From Streptomyces sp. ISL-1 (lineage in GTDB: Bacteria; Actinomycetota; Actinomycetes; Streptomycetales; Streptomycetaceae), in NCBI RefSeq assembly GCF_018614585.1, contig NZ_JAGGOI010000011.1, positions 36,941 through 100,940 on the forward strand: 64,000 nucleotides of DNA, in the 5' to 3' direction. How positions within the stretch are numbered: position 1 is the stretch's first letter; every line of letters begins with the position of its first letter. Below the pieces are notes generated by a model. It did not search any database and was not told where the DNA came from. It worked only from the letters and a program-made list of their open reading frames with translations. The position numbers and the translations under genes are program-made. Positions 1-9,259 of this stretch are shown here, one piece after another.

Positions 1-552
1 GCCGACAACGCGGGGCCGGAGTTGCTGCCCGATCTGGTTCTCGCCGACCATCTGCTCACCGCGGACCGCGCCTCGTCCGTGAGCCTGCACATCAAGCCGT
101 ATCCGTACTACGTCTCCGACGCCACCACTTCTGACGTGCTCGACTGCCTGGCACGCATGTCCGCGGCTTCCGGACGAGCCGCGGAGATCGGTAAGCGGCT
201 GCGGCAGGCCGTGACCGGTGGACGCCTCGTCCTGCGCACCTATCCCTTCGCGTGCGCCCCATTCCCGTACGAGGACATGCCGGACGAGATCCGGGAGGAA
301 TTCGCCTCCGCCACTTTGACCGTCATGAAGGGCGACCTGAACTACCGCCGACTGGTCGGCGATCGCCACTGGCCCGCCACCGCGCCATTCTCGGCGGTCA
401 CCGCGTACTTCCCCGGACCGGTCGCTGCGCTGCGGACATTGAAGTCCGACGTCATCACCGGTCTCGCCCCACACACCCTGACGGAGCTGGAAGCGACCGG
501 CAACGCCTGGCGGACCAGCGGCACACACGCACTCGTCCAAGTCAGGACATGA
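1..552 (+). CDS. DUF89/ARMT1-like damage-control phosphatase, C-terminal part (5' truncated by window)
   Basis: The reading frame is open from the first base and ends at a TGA at 550-552, so the gene begins upstream of the window. The opening residues ADNAGPELLPDL and the later GDLNYRRLVGDRHW are hallmarks of the DUF89/ARMT1 family. In that family the Asp-Asn pair binds metal and the enzyme dephosphorylates damaged phosphometabolites; some members were described as protein-glutamate methyltransferases. About 183 residues of a family usually near 400 are visible, so this is the C-terminal half including the metal site. The substrate cannot be told from sequence. No partner gene is visible; the next 690 bases look non-coding. 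Confidence 0.8.
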   Translation, partial: ADNAGPELLPDLVLADHLLTADRASSVSLHIKPYPYYVSDATTSDVLDCLARMSAASGRAAEIGKRLRQAVTGGRLVLRTYPFACAPFPYEDMPDEIREEFASATLTVMKGDLNYRRLVGDRHWPATAPFSAVTAYFPGPVAALRTLKSDVITGLAPHTLTELEATGNAWRTSGTHALVQVRT

Positions 553-1245
553 GCGTGCGCCGCCTCGGCCCCTTCCTGGTCGCCGCTCCAGCCGTCACAG
601 CTTTGTTCACCGGGCCTCGAACGACCGGATTTCATCGGCGCGGTGGCTCTCCTGACCTGGTCAGGCATTCTTCGCCCGCCGCCTGCGGGAAGAGCGCACT
701 CAGCTCGGGTCGGTGGCCCGAGGTGGACAGTAAGTGGCGCTTCGGCCGCTGCCGCAGCGGCTCATCCGGCCATGCCAGGGGCCTGGACGGGCGGCTGGAT
801 TCGCGTCGCCTCGCCCGGCACAAGGCGCCGGCAGATCACGGGCGGCCAGCCGTAGCCGGATCGCGGCGACTGTGAAGGTGCCGTAGAAGAAGTAGGCCTG
901 TGATGCCCCAGTTCGGCGTGGCAGGACAAAGTCGGCACCGGCTACATCGCCGACTCCCTGCGCTGGGCGCATGCCGTACTCCCGTACGACGCGAAGTACT
1001 CGGCGAAGCCCTCGTACACCTGCCTGGGGGACGGCTGAATCCGGCCGGCTGGAGTGGTCCCGGCCGGCGACCCACTGAACACGCGCCCCAAACTCACCAG
1101 TAGGCAACCTTCGCAGAAGCGGCACAAGAGCTACGCGCAGCCTTCGACAGGTGCCGCTAGCGTTACTGTCCGCTCGATCCCGCGTGCGAACTTGAAACAG
1201 GCCACCGGCGTCCCCGGCAGCGCAGTCAGCACAGAAAGATCACTG
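553..1245. other. Gene-poor interval with one possible coding remnant
   Basis: No convincing intact gene is seen here. Bases 919-1038 on the plus strand read as a short protein-like stretch (WQDKVGTGYIADSLRWAHAV, ending at TGA 1036) with no usable start. It resembles the tail of a decayed gene, but I cannot assign a family. The promoter of the gene starting at 1246 should lie at the right end. Confidence 0.35.
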
Positions 1246-2103
1246 ATGGACTACTGCTCCTCATGCCGTCGAACCCTCAACGGGGCGCTGGTTTGCCCCG
1301 GGTGCGGCGCATACGCCCCGGACATCGCCCCGCCTGCACCTCGGCTCAATGACGCGGAGGCAGGGACCGCGGTGACGTGGAGGACATGGAGCACGGAGGA
1401 GTTCCCGGCCTCGGAGACCTACCACGACCCCCGCTTCTCCGATTTCGCACCGATCGGTACCGAGACGTCCAAGGACGCGATGGCGGACGCATCGGACGCC
1501 GGGCACTCCAGTGGCTCGCAGCAGGTGGCTCCCGCGGTGCAGGGCCGTGCGGTACGGCGTCGCCAAATGGCGATGTGGAAGAAGAAGCGGCGTCGGGCCG
1601 CGATCGTGTCGGCGGTCGCGCTCGTCGGCGGTGGACTGACCGTCGCCGCGCTGCCTGACGGACCTTCGACCGGCCGCGCAGAGGCAGCCTCGGCGCCGGA
1701 GCCCGAAACGTCGGCCACGCCCCGGACGCACATCACCGGCTCGTCGCCGGAGGAGACTGACGCCCCCGTTTCGCAGGATCACGACACCAGTACCAAACCG
1801 CCCAAGACCGCCGGCGCACCGCGGAACGCCACGGGCACCGTGGCCACTGCTCCGGCGAAGCGTCAGCCGCAGAACACCACCGTCGCCGCCCGCCCCACCG
1901 CGACGACGAGCCCGCAGGTCCATACCCCACCCGTGGCCGGCAACGGAGTGTCCGGCTCCCAAGCCCACTCGCCGGCCCCTCGGACGACCCCGCCCCCGTC
2001 CGCACCCGCCGGCACTGGCGCGGGGGACACGTCCACTGCGAGCCCTGCGCCAACAGCGACGTCACCGGGGCAGGTCTGCGTGCTTGTCCTGTGCCTCGGC
2101 TGA
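1246..2103 (+). CDS. SCO2400-like zinc-ribbon membrane protein with Pro/Thr-rich tail
   Basis: This 285-residue protein begins MDYCSSCRRTLNGALVCPGC, a zinc ribbon made of two CxxC pairs, as in the Streptomyces-restricted SCO2400 family. A basic stretch (MAMWKKKRRRAA, around residue 108) leads into one membrane-spanning helix (AAIVSAVALVGGG). Some 140 residues rich in Pro, Thr and Ala follow, ending in a conserved-looking CVLVLCLG. The layout suggests a cytoplasmic zinc ribbon, one membrane anchor and a long extended extracellular tail. The ATG at 1246 was chosen because the ribbon starts there and a GAAAG site precedes it; longer in-frame starts add unrelated sequence. Function is unknown. 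The gene stands alone and is followed by a GC-rich hairpin. Confidence 0.75.
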   Translation: MDYCSSCRRTLNGALVCPGCGAYAPDIAPPAPRLNDAEAGTAVTWRTWSTEEFPASETYHDPRFSDFAPIGTETSKDAMADASDAGHSSGSQQVAPAVQGRAVRRRQMAMWKKKRRRAAIVSAVALVGGGLTVAALPDGPSTGRAEAASAPEPETSATPRTHITGSSPEETDAPVSQDHDTSTKPPKTAGAPRNATGTVATAPAKRQPQNTTVAARPTATTSPQVHTPPVAGNGVSGSQAHSPAPRTTPPPSAPAGTGAGDTSTASPAPTATSPGQVCVLVLCLG

Positions 2104-2267
2104 TTACGTCGCGCCATGGCCATCGCGCCGGGCGTCCGCTCCGCTGATCTCGCCGACACGGGCGGCGTGGGCCCTCACCGGGTCGACGGCGCCCCGGACG
2201 AAGGCGCATCTGTTCGGCGCGGCCTGAACGTGCTGGCGGTCCGGTCAGTTGTGAGGGCAGGCGTCGG

Positions 2268-2292
2268 CCCTCCCGGGGGGAGGCCGGGAGGG
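2268..2292 (+). terminator. GC-rich hairpin after the SCO2400-like gene
   Basis: A perfect 9-bp stem, CCCTCCCGG with CCGGGAGGG, encloses a 7-base loop about 165 bases after the stop at 2103. No T-run follows, which is usual for Streptomyces terminators. Confidence 0.5.
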
Positions 2293-2556
2293 ACGGCAGG
2301 GGTCAGACACTCCGCCTGAACGGCGGGGTGGCTGTCCGGACAGAGCATGGCACCAGATCCAGCCATGGGACAGGCTTGTGACCGGAAATCGTCGCCCGGC
2401 ACAGGTGCGGCTTCAGTGGCAGCCGGCTCGCCTGACTCCTCCGTCCCTGCACACCCGGATGGGCGCCTCGACGGCCGCCGCATGTTCACCATCAGCACCG
2501 GGTCTGGGATGGCGGCCATTCGAGCCCCCACCGTTTGTCGGATGCTCCGCCAGCCG

Positions 2557-2697
2557 TCACGGCCCCGCACGGCTCTGGTCGTTGAAGCGAGGTGACGCAT
2601 CGTCTGGGCGAAGGACGACGTAAACCCCGCGCGCGACGGGGACAGACACCTCCGGCAGGGCAGCGAAGGGCACGAAGCCAACGAAGCCTGCTTCCAC
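2557..2697 (-). pseudogene. Truncated GIY-YIG nuclease-like fragment
   Basis: From a GTG at 2697 the minus strand encodes about 46 residues containing GFVPFAALPEV and RGVYVVLRPDDASPRF. This matches the start of actinobacterial GIY-YIG domain proteins, where a Pro-Gly-Val-Tyr-Val strand carries the first catalytic tyrosine. The frame stops before the YIG half and the arginine/glutamate catalytic region, so the piece is a decayed 5' end. Codon use is G/C-rich at third positions, supporting former coding. Only the first motif is present, so the family call is moderate. Confidence 0.4.
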
Positions 2698-2813
2698 GAC
2701 CCGTGACCGGACTCGGACGTACACCCTGGCGATGACCAACAGACTTGGAGAGCTTGCACGCCCCTCGGGAGGTGCCGGCCGTTGGGACTCCTTGACCGTG
2801 CACCTGGCTGCGG

Positions 2814-3179
2814 TCACCAGGGAATCGGTCGTCCAGCTTCGGTGAGGACGAGTGTCAGGCAACCCAGCCACACGCCGTCGACTGGGTACTCCCAGTTCTC
2901 CGCGTCTGCCAGCACTGCAGGAAGGTCTTGTTGCGGGATGGGAGGACCGGGCTGCTCGCCGAGGGTTCCATCGGGAGCGACCCAGGGAATGACGCGGCAT
3001 ACCTCAATCCATCCCCTGTCGATGAGAGAGAGAAGAATCGCGGCAAGATCTGTGGCAGGCGTGGAGGCAAGCGGCTCGGCCAGATCACTCCGGACGCCGG
3101 GGAGGATGTCGATCTCGATCGCGTTGATCATGAATGCGCGGTCTGCGGACGACAGTTCGTCTGTCGCGGAGTATCTCAC
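2814..3179 (-). CDS. Small conserved-type hypothetical protein coupled to the VanW gene
   Basis: This 121-residue protein starts at a GTG whose last two bases fall inside the TGA of the upstream VanW-domain gene (GTGA overlap at 3176-3179). The two are therefore translationally coupled, which is the best evidence that the gene is real. The protein is acidic and soluble with no signal peptide. It has a helical N-terminal half (LSSADRAFMINAIEIDILPG) followed by LAAILLSLIDRGWIEVCRV, which reads like a small winged-helix-type region, and a Trp-rich C-terminus. I do not recognise the family. Coupling suggests a role linked to the envelope protein. Confidence 0.6.
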   Translation of the reverse strand: MRYSATDELSSADRAFMINAIEIDILPGVRSDLAEPLASTPATDLAAILLSLIDRGWIEVCRVIPWVAPDGTLGEQPGPPIPQQDLPAVLADAENWEYPVDGVWLGCLTLVLTEAGRPIPW

Positions 3180-4939
3180 TGAGAGATGGTCGCAGCTCCA
3201 GTTCCTGCCCGGGAAGACTGAGGTACAGCGGGCGGGGTGCAGGTGACCTTGTCACGAGGCGTGTAGTGGGTCTTGAAGTCTTCGTGCTTGACGTTTTGGC
3301 CGTCCTGCACGAAGAAGCGGCCGACGGAGACGTCGAAGCCTTCGAGTGGGGTCTGGACCTCGCACTTCGGGCCGCTGCCCGTTCGCGTGCCCGGCTGCTT
3401 GATGTTGGTTCGCGGCCCCTGGGTCGCGCGTATCTCGTCGTACTTCTTCGTGCCGAGGAAGGTTATGGTCACCGAGGTACTGGTGGATTCCGCCTGGATG
3501 TAAAGGGCGTTGCCCAAGTCGTTGGTCCAGCGCAGGTCGAGAGTGCCCCACGCGACCGTGGCTTCGCGGCCTTCGGGGTACCGCTCGATGTAGAAGGAGT
3601 GAGCGCCGTGCTCCACGGGCTTGACTCCCGCAAAGAACATGGCGTTGAACATGGTCGTGGCGACTGCGGAGACGCCGCCGCCGGGAGACTTCACGTACTG
3701 ACCGTTGTTGATCATGAGGCCGTCGACAAAGCCGTTCTCCTTGCTGCGCTCGCCGACTGTTCGGTTGAAGCTCCACTCCCGTCCGGGCAGTACGATCGAG
3801 CCGTTGATGAGCTCCACGGCGCGGCCGATATTGGTGCTGCGGTAGGGGGCGGCCGGGAAAGCGACGGTGAAGGAGGAGACCTTCTCCGTTATGCCGAGCC
3901 GCCGTGCCGAGGCGCTCGTGAACTTGGGCGGGACCACGGTGGAGGCGATCTCGCCGGTCCGGGCCGCGCCGGAGCGGGTCAGCAGGGGTAGGACGGCCTC
4001 GCCGAGAGCCTTCTCGGTGACCTGCCGCCCCACGCGGCTTTCCTTCGCCACTACTACGCGATCGTCGCCGTCGAGCCGGAGGGTGGCATCCCGAGGGCCT
4101 TGGGCGGCTTTCCGCATCGGCCGGGAGACAGCGGGGTCCGCGAGCAGACCCTTGGAGTCAAGGACAGGCACAAGGCGTTTTTGGGTGTCGGGCTTCATCG
4201 TCAGATGCCTGCCGACAGCGGAGGGGCCGATGGATATGCGTTTCCCGGCAAGGGTGAGCGTGACCGGGCCGGACATCGCGGGCTGCGCGAACTCCTTCAT
4301 GGCTCGCTCCGTTTCCGGCGAGCCGATCCGCGGCTGTGTCTGCCTCACCGGCAGCACGGCGGGGCCGGCATCCGTCGGGTATGCGTCGCGAATGGTGTCC
4401 ATGGCCCGGTCTGTGATCAGGGCGACGCCGGTGACTGGAGCGATGGCCTGCGCTGCGCCCTTCTCGAACGAAATCGCTCCGTCGCGGACCTGCCGCTTGG
4501 CGGCCGCACCGATTCGGTCGATTTCGGCCCGGCTCTTCTGCTCGTTCACGTGTATCACCGGCTCGACGTCCCGGTCGTCGGAGGCGAAGAGCCTGCCGAT
4601 CACACTGAACGGATCGGATCCCGCACTTGCGGCACGGTCGGCGGACGCGGCGGTGTCGAGGGACAGCCCGAGCGCTCCGGGATCGGCCTTCTCGGTGTGG
4701 TCGCCGATCTTCAACGCGATCGGCGCCGCGAAGGCCGGGCCGAGCTTTCGGTCCAGGACGCGCTGTGCGTCTGCTCGGCTCATCCCGCCAATGTCGACCC
4801 CGCGCACCCGTGTGCCCTCGGCGATGTCGTCGCCGACCACCAGCTCGATGCCGTAGAGGCCGCTCAGCGCTAGTACGACAGCCCCGCCTGCGGCGGACAG
4901 AATGATCCGCCAGTTGCCCGTTATGGGGGCACGTCCCAT
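3176..4939 (-). CDS. VanW family protein with peptidoglycan-binding-type N-terminal repeats
   Basis: This 587-residue protein has one N-terminal membrane anchor (IILSAAGGAVVLALSGLYGI, residues 11-30). Two repeats of the PG-binding-4/YoaR type follow, each opening with a VRGVDIGGMSRADAQ- or FTSASARRLGI-like segment. A VanW domain occupies about residues 380-510 (RSTNIGRAVELINGSIVLPG, REWSFNRTVGERS, GGGVSAVATTMFNAMFFAG). VanW proteins occur in glycopeptide-resistance clusters and widely in Gram-positive cell envelopes; their biochemical role is unknown. Here there is no vanHAX context, so this is more likely a general cell-wall protein facing outward. The ATG at 4939 was picked because AGGGAGAG precedes it at good spacing. 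The next gene overlaps its stop by 4 bases. Confidence 0.85.
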   Translation of the reverse strand: MGRAPITGNWRIILSAAGGAVVLALSGLYGIELVVGDDIAEGTRVRGVDIGGMSRADAQRVLDRKLGPAFAAPIALKIGDHTEKADPGALGLSLDTAASADRAASAGSDPFSVIGRLFASDDRDVEPVIHVNEQKSRAEIDRIGAAAKRQVRDGAISFEKGAAQAIAPVTGVALITDRAMDTIRDAYPTDAGPAVLPVRQTQPRIGSPETERAMKEFAQPAMSGPVTLTLAGKRISIGPSAVGRHLTMKPDTQKRLVPVLDSKGLLADPAVSRPMRKAAQGPRDATLRLDGDDRVVVAKESRVGRQVTEKALGEAVLPLLTRSGAARTGEIASTVVPPKFTSASARRLGITEKVSSFTVAFPAAPYRSTNIGRAVELINGSIVLPGREWSFNRTVGERSKENGFVDGLMINNGQYVKSPGGGVSAVATTMFNAMFFAGVKPVEHGAHSFYIERYPEGREATVAWGTLDLRWTNDLGNALYIQAESTSTSVTITFLGTKKYDEIRATQGPRTNIKQPGTRTGSGPKCEVQTPLEGFDVSVGRFFVQDGQNVKHEDFKTHYTPRDKVTCTPPAVPQSSRAGTGAATISQ

Positions 4940-5630
4940 GTCTCTCCCTGTGGCGCAGACCGGCCGGAATGCGCTTTGGGCCGCCAGAGCGGCTCGATAT
5001 ACGTGGATTAACAGCAAATGATTCACTAAAACAGGTGAAATGCGGCATAAATGTAATTGTTGTCACGCTGGAAGAGCTCTCCGGGGGGACCTGGAGCGCT
5101 CGGTCGATCACACCCGTATCGCCGCCACAGCCGGTGGCTGTTCAGCAGATCCGTAGGCGGCAAATCCGGCCTGCTGATGCCTGGGAACGTGCTCCCTCTG
5201 CACTCTCGTGCGGTCGAATCGGCTGCCCGGCTCGAGCTCGTTCTCCAGCAGCGGCCGCCATGCGGTGGTGCGTCGGCGAGCGCAGTGCGGATCTGAGCAC
5301 CGGCCCGAGACGAGAGTGGCCGTTCAAGCATGTCGGCACAGGCTGGGGAAGCCGACTTGCTGCGGTTGCCCCAGATCTCCCTCGGCAATCCCCGTGGCTG
5401 CGCGGCGTCCCGCAGGATCCGGCGCTGTGGGCCTCGCTCAGGCTGATCGGCAGCTGACGTGAGTGTCGGCCGGAGCCGGTTGAGACCGTCGACAAGCCGG
5501 CGCACGGGCACTCGGACGGACAGGTTCGGCGGTCCGTGCGTGCGACGACCGCGACCAGGTCGATACCGGCTCCGCGACGGGCCCGGTCGTCGGCCCCGAA
5601 CGCTCGCTTCCGACGTCCGGGAAAACATAC
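4940..5630. other. Intergenic interval with AT-rich promoter zone
   Basis: No gene is recognised in 4940-5630. Bases about 5005-5070 are clearly AT-richer than the surroundings and lie directly upstream of the VanW gene, so its minus-strand promoter is probably there. The remaining 560 bases show no recognisable motif on either strand. Confidence 0.4.
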
Positions 5631-7331
5631 TCAAACGCGTCGCCGCAGCCTCCTTGCGACGACGAACACGATCACGCCCAGCCCTGTCGCCCCGATGGCG
5701 GCGAGTGCGACGGGAAGGGGCGCGCCCGTCCCGGTTGCCGCGAGGTCACCGGAGCCGCCGGTGGTCACGCTCTGCGTGCCCCCGGCCGTGCCGGAGCCTT
5801 TGGACGGCTGCCCCGTACCCCCTCCGACGGTGCCGCCGGCGGCCGCGGTGGCGGTGACCGTCAGGAAGCCGAGGTTGTTCCGACCGGGAGCCGCCCTCCC
5901 CTCACTGAGGAACACCACTCCCCGCGCTTCGCCGAGCGTCCGGGTCGCCGTGAGCGTGAAGCCGAGTACGGGCTTGATGCCAGGCAACAGCTCTCCGGGC
6001 ACCCTGCACCGGTACAGCGCGCCCGTCGGGACGGGGGCGTCATCCTCGGGACCGTCACCGAACGTGGGATCCGTGTAGTTCTCCCAGTGCGTGGTGTTGG
6101 GCGTCGCCTTGCACCGCTTGTCGAACCCCAGCACCTTCAATCCGCGCGGGATCTCGACCATCACGGCCACCCCGGGGCCGCGATACGCAGCCCGGCCCCG
6201 GTTGGTCACTCCGACGACGGCGGTGAACCGCTCGCCGACGCGCGTCTTCACAGTCGCGCCCGCAGCCGCCAGATCGGCCACCTGGCCCGTGTCGAACCCG
6301 ACGATCACGGAGTTGTCGGAGCCGTCGACCTCGCGGGGCGGCGGCGCGGCCTGCGCCGCCTCCTTCTGCTGCGGCATGGGCGCGAGCTTCAGCACGCCCG
6401 AGGTGCCACGCACGCCGCGGGGCTGCTCCGGGATACTCGGCAGCACCATGTACTCCAGCCTGCTGAACTGCTCGTACTTGCCCATTGCGACTTTCAGCGG
6501 CGGGGACAGCACGTGCCGCGCCGAGTCGGCCGGGAGCGGGGTGTCCAGCAGGCACACGGCGCCGACCTTCGGGGACTTGGCGTTCTTCGGATCGCGGGTC
6601 TGGTACCAGCAGTTGGTGTAGCTGCCGAGCAGCTCCGCCCGGTCGTCGCCGTCGAAGCCCCAGATCCGCAGGTAGGTGCGCGGCACGGTCCGACTTCCCG
6701 CATTGGACACCTCCAGCGGCAGTGGGACGCTCCCGCCGGCGGGCACCCGGATCCGGTACTGCGCCGGCGGAGTCAGCACCAGGTCGGCGGCCTCGGTGAC
6801 CGTGACGGCTGTCGTGAGCTCGCTCTCCTTGCCGAGCGGGGTGTTGGCGGAGCGGGCGGTGTATCTGACCTGTCCCGTGGCGCCGTTGGCCGCGCCCGCC
6901 TTGGCGCGGACCTTGTAGGCGTACGTGACGTTGGGCTCGGCGTTCCAGCGCACTTCGACGTCGCCGACCGGGCAGGTGGCGACCGCCCCCGCCACAGCGC
7001 AGTCCGCCGCGAAGCGGAACTCCGCTACCTCCTTGGCTCCGGTGGTGTCGATCACCAGCTCGACGTCCTCCACCAGATCCTGCTGGGGACGGGCGTTGAC
7101 GAACTGGATCTGGACATCCTTGAACCGGGCGTCATTGGGTACCTGGCCCGCGCGGGCCACCTCGTGCTTCGGCGGCGCGTAGACCGCGAAGTAGCCTGCC
7201 GGTGCCGGTGCCGGTGCCGGTGCGGGGTCGGCGGCGGAGGGCGGCGCGGCGGCCAGGCCGAGGCCCAGCACCATCGCGGCGCAAAAGGCCAGCGCGGCGC
7301 GCGCTGCCCCGGCGGTCAGTCTCGGTCTCAT
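5631..7331 (-). CDS. Secreted LAxTG cell-wall-anchored surface protein
   Basis: This 566-residue protein has a Sec signal peptide (basic start, hydrophobic core ALAFCAAMVLGLGLAAA, then an Ala-Pro repeat from tandem GGTGCC hexamers). Several beta-sandwich-like segments follow, with paired cysteines. The C-terminus is a cell-wall sorting signal: LAATG at about residues 532-536, a hydrophobic helix and RRLRRRV at the end. LAxTG is the class E sortase motif of high-GC Gram-positives, so the protein should be covalently linked to peptidoglycan. No sortase gene lies in the window. The ATG at 7331 is preceded by GGAGAGG. The ectodomain has no enzyme motif, and I infer a structural or adhesive role. 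Confidence 0.75.
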   Translation of the reverse strand: MRPRLTAGAARAALAFCAAMVLGLGLAAAPPSAADPAPAPAPAPAGYFAVYAPPKHEVARAGQVPNDARFKDVQIQFVNARPQQDLVEDVELVIDTTGAKEVAEFRFAADCAVAGAVATCPVGDVEVRWNAEPNVTYAYKVRAKAGAANGATGQVRYTARSANTPLGKESELTTAVTVTEAADLVLTPPAQYRIRVPAGGSVPLPLEVSNAGSRTVPRTYLRIWGFDGDDRAELLGSYTNCWYQTRDPKNAKSPKVGAVCLLDTPLPADSARHVLSPPLKVAMGKYEQFSRLEYMVLPSIPEQPRGVRGTSGVLKLAPMPQQKEAAQAAPPPREVDGSDNSVIVGFDTGQVADLAAAGATVKTRVGERFTAVVGVTNRGRAAYRGPGVAVMVEIPRGLKVLGFDKRCKATPNTTHWENYTDPTFGDGPEDDAPVPTGALYRCRVPGELLPGIKPVLGFTLTATRTLGEARGVVFLSEGRAAPGRNNLGFLTVTATAAAGGTVGGGTGQPSKGSGTAGGTQSVTTGGSGDLAATGTGAPLPVALAAIGATGLGVIVFVVARRLRRRV

Positions 7332-7809
7332 GCTCGGCCTCTCCGATGGCGCCGGGCCCGTGACCTCGACCGATCGCCTCCTGTGGAGGCGGGCGTGCAG
7401 GTGGCGGCCCGTCAGACGCTGGTCCTCGCATATTGGACTCTCCGTCAGGCCGTGAGGTTGTACGCACGGAAGGCCGGGGACAAGTCCCACCCCCGGCGGG
7501 CCGGTCAACGCCACGCGCGGCGGCACCAATGCCGTCAGGGGAGCGCGCGGTGCTGGACGGCGGACGGGCTCGCCGCTCAAGGGCGGTCACGGTCTCGCCC
7601 GGCGCCCGTACGAATCGCTCGGCGTGCCGCACATGGGGGACGGTCGGCCTTGTAGTGCATGCACAGGTAGCAGCCCCGCGCGGCGGATCGAGGTGTCGTT
7701 GCGAGTCGCGACGACCCGATCATCCGGCGGCTACGACAGGGGCGGCCGAAAGCACCCCATGGCGCAGGGATGGGGAATAACGCTGCCGGGGTGTCCGGCT
7801 GTCGTCAGC
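7332..7809. other. Divergent intergenic region
   Basis: This 478-base region separates the minus-strand LAxTG gene from the plus-strand F420-type reductase and should carry both promoters. No further gene, repeat or RNA is evident. Confidence 0.4.
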
Positions 7810-8502
7810 ATGAGCACTCTTGGACTGATCGGCAGCGGACACATCGGCAGCACGCTCGCGAGGCTCGCAGTAGCCGCCGGGCTCGATGTGGTCCTGAGCA
7901 ACTCACGCGGACCTGAGACCCTCACCGACCTGGTGGCGGAGCTGGGCCCCGGCGCGCGGGCCGCGACACCCGCCGAGGCGGCGGCCGCCGGCGACTGGGT
8001 CGTGGTCACCGTCCCGCTGAAGAACTACCGCCAGGTGCCGGTGGCGCCGCTGGCGGGGAAGGTCGTTCTCGACACGAACAACTACTACCCCGAGCGAGAC
8101 GGACACATCGCCGAACTGGACTCGGAAGAGACCACCACCAGCGAACTCCTCCGGCGGCATCTGCCGGACGCCAAGGTCGTCAAGGCGTTCAACAACATCT
8201 TCTTCGCGCATCTGGCCGCGCTGGCCCGGCCCTCGGGCGCTCCCGACCGCTCGGCGCTGCCCATCGCCGGCGATGACCCCGAGGCGAAGGAGGCCGCCAC
8301 CAGGCTGCTCGATCTCCTCGGATTCGACGCCGTGGACGCGGGGCGCCTCGCCGACAGCTGGCGTTTCCAGCGCGACACGCCGGCGTATGTCGTTCCGTAC
8401 GCGAAGAACCCGCAGGGTCTGGGCATCTCCATGGACGACCCGGGAGCGAGCGCGGACGCCGCGACGCTGCGCGCGGCCCTGGCAGCGGCCCGGCGGGGCT
8501 GA
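7810..8502 (+). CDS. NADPH-dependent F420 reductase-type oxidoreductase
   Basis: This 230-residue Rossmann protein starts MSTLGLIGSGHIGSTLARLA, carrying the GxGxxG dinucleotide loop, followed by VVLSNSRGPETL, the NADP-selecting region of the F420:NADPH oxidoreductase family (NADP_oxidored_F420/ProC-like N-terminus). The segments VVVTVPLKNY, VVLDTNNYYPERDG and VVKAFNNIFF are typical of actinobacterial members. The family moves hydride between NADPH and coenzyme F420 or reduces related substrates. Two other F420-type genes occur near 21 kb. The ATG at 7810 is chosen by the Rossmann start; the ribosome site is weak, so an upstream in-frame start at 7759 is possible. Confidence 0.8.
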   Translation: MSTLGLIGSGHIGSTLARLAVAAGLDVVLSNSRGPETLTDLVAELGPGARAATPAEAAAAGDWVVVTVPLKNYRQVPVAPLAGKVVLDTNNYYPERDGHIAELDSEETTTSELLRRHLPDAKVVKAFNNIFFAHLAALARPSGAPDRSALPIAGDDPEAKEAATRLLDLLGFDAVDAGRLADSWRFQRDTPAYVVPYAKNPQGLGISMDDPGASADAATLRAALAAARRG

Positions 8503-8796
8503 GGAGCGACCGAGCTGGGCTGAGGTTGTCCTGCCTTCCTGGGCGCACGCCTGAGGCGGTCATTCGTAACCCAGGTGGTTGCGGGGCGGCTCGACTCCGG
8601 CGAGTCAACACCAATCCTCACGCGGCTCGACGACGACAGCGGGCCGTCGTCGAGTCCGCGACGATCTCATCGTGCGACGCCGCCTTCGGGGTCGGCGCGC
8701 ATTTCAGCGCCGATCACTTCCGAAGGAGCAGACCGCACCACTGCCGGGGGTTGTCGCGGTCGATCCGTGCTCCCTCGGCATTGTCGAGGCTAAAAG

Positions 8797-9201
8797 TCAG
8801 GAACGCGGCGGGCGGGGTTGATCTTCTCGCTCCGCGTTCTTCTCCTTGATGCGCACCGCTTCCTTCCGGACCTCGGCCTGGGTGGCGCGTTCCTTCTCCA
8901 GCCACTCGGGACTGTCCTTCTTCAGCGCGTCGATCTGCTCAGTCGTGAGGGCGTCTGTGATGCCGCCACGTGCGAGACCTGCGATGGAGATGCCCAGCCT
9001 GGCCGCGACCACCGGCCGGGGATGCGGGCCGTTGCGTCGCAGTTCCAGCAGCCACTCGGGCGGATCGGCCTGCAGCGCACTCAACTCGGTGCGCGAGACG
9101 ACACCCTCCTGGAACTCGGCGGGGGTGGCCTCGAGGTACACACCCAGCTTCTTTGCCGCGGTAGCGGGCTTCATGGTCTGGGTGGTCTTGTGCGACGTCA
9201 T
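8797..9201 (-). CDS. DUF5997 family protein
   Basis: This 134-residue actinobacterial protein carries the DUF5997 signature: KPATAAKKLGVYL, TPAEFQEGVVSRTEL, and a second helical unit repeating the theme (RPVVAARLGISIAGLARGGI, LTTEQIDALKKDSPEWLEKE). The tail is highly charged. The two similar halves look like paired small helical domains. It is transcribed away from a substrate-binding LysR-type gene, starting 58 bases away, an arrangement I know to be common in Streptomyces. No catalytic motif is visible; a nucleic-acid or protein-binding role is only a guess. The ATG at 9201 was chosen because the conserved N-terminus starts there. Confidence 0.8.
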   Translation of the reverse strand: MTSHKTTQTMKPATAAKKLGVYLEATPAEFQEGVVSRTELSALQADPPEWLLELRRNGPHPRPVVAARLGISIAGLARGGITDALTTEQIDALKKDSPEWLEKERATQAEVRKEAVRIKEKNAEREDQPRPPRS

Positions 9202-9259
9202 GGTGTCCAGGGTATCGAGCGTGTGCGCTACCTCTGACCATGGCCGGTAACCTGGCGGA

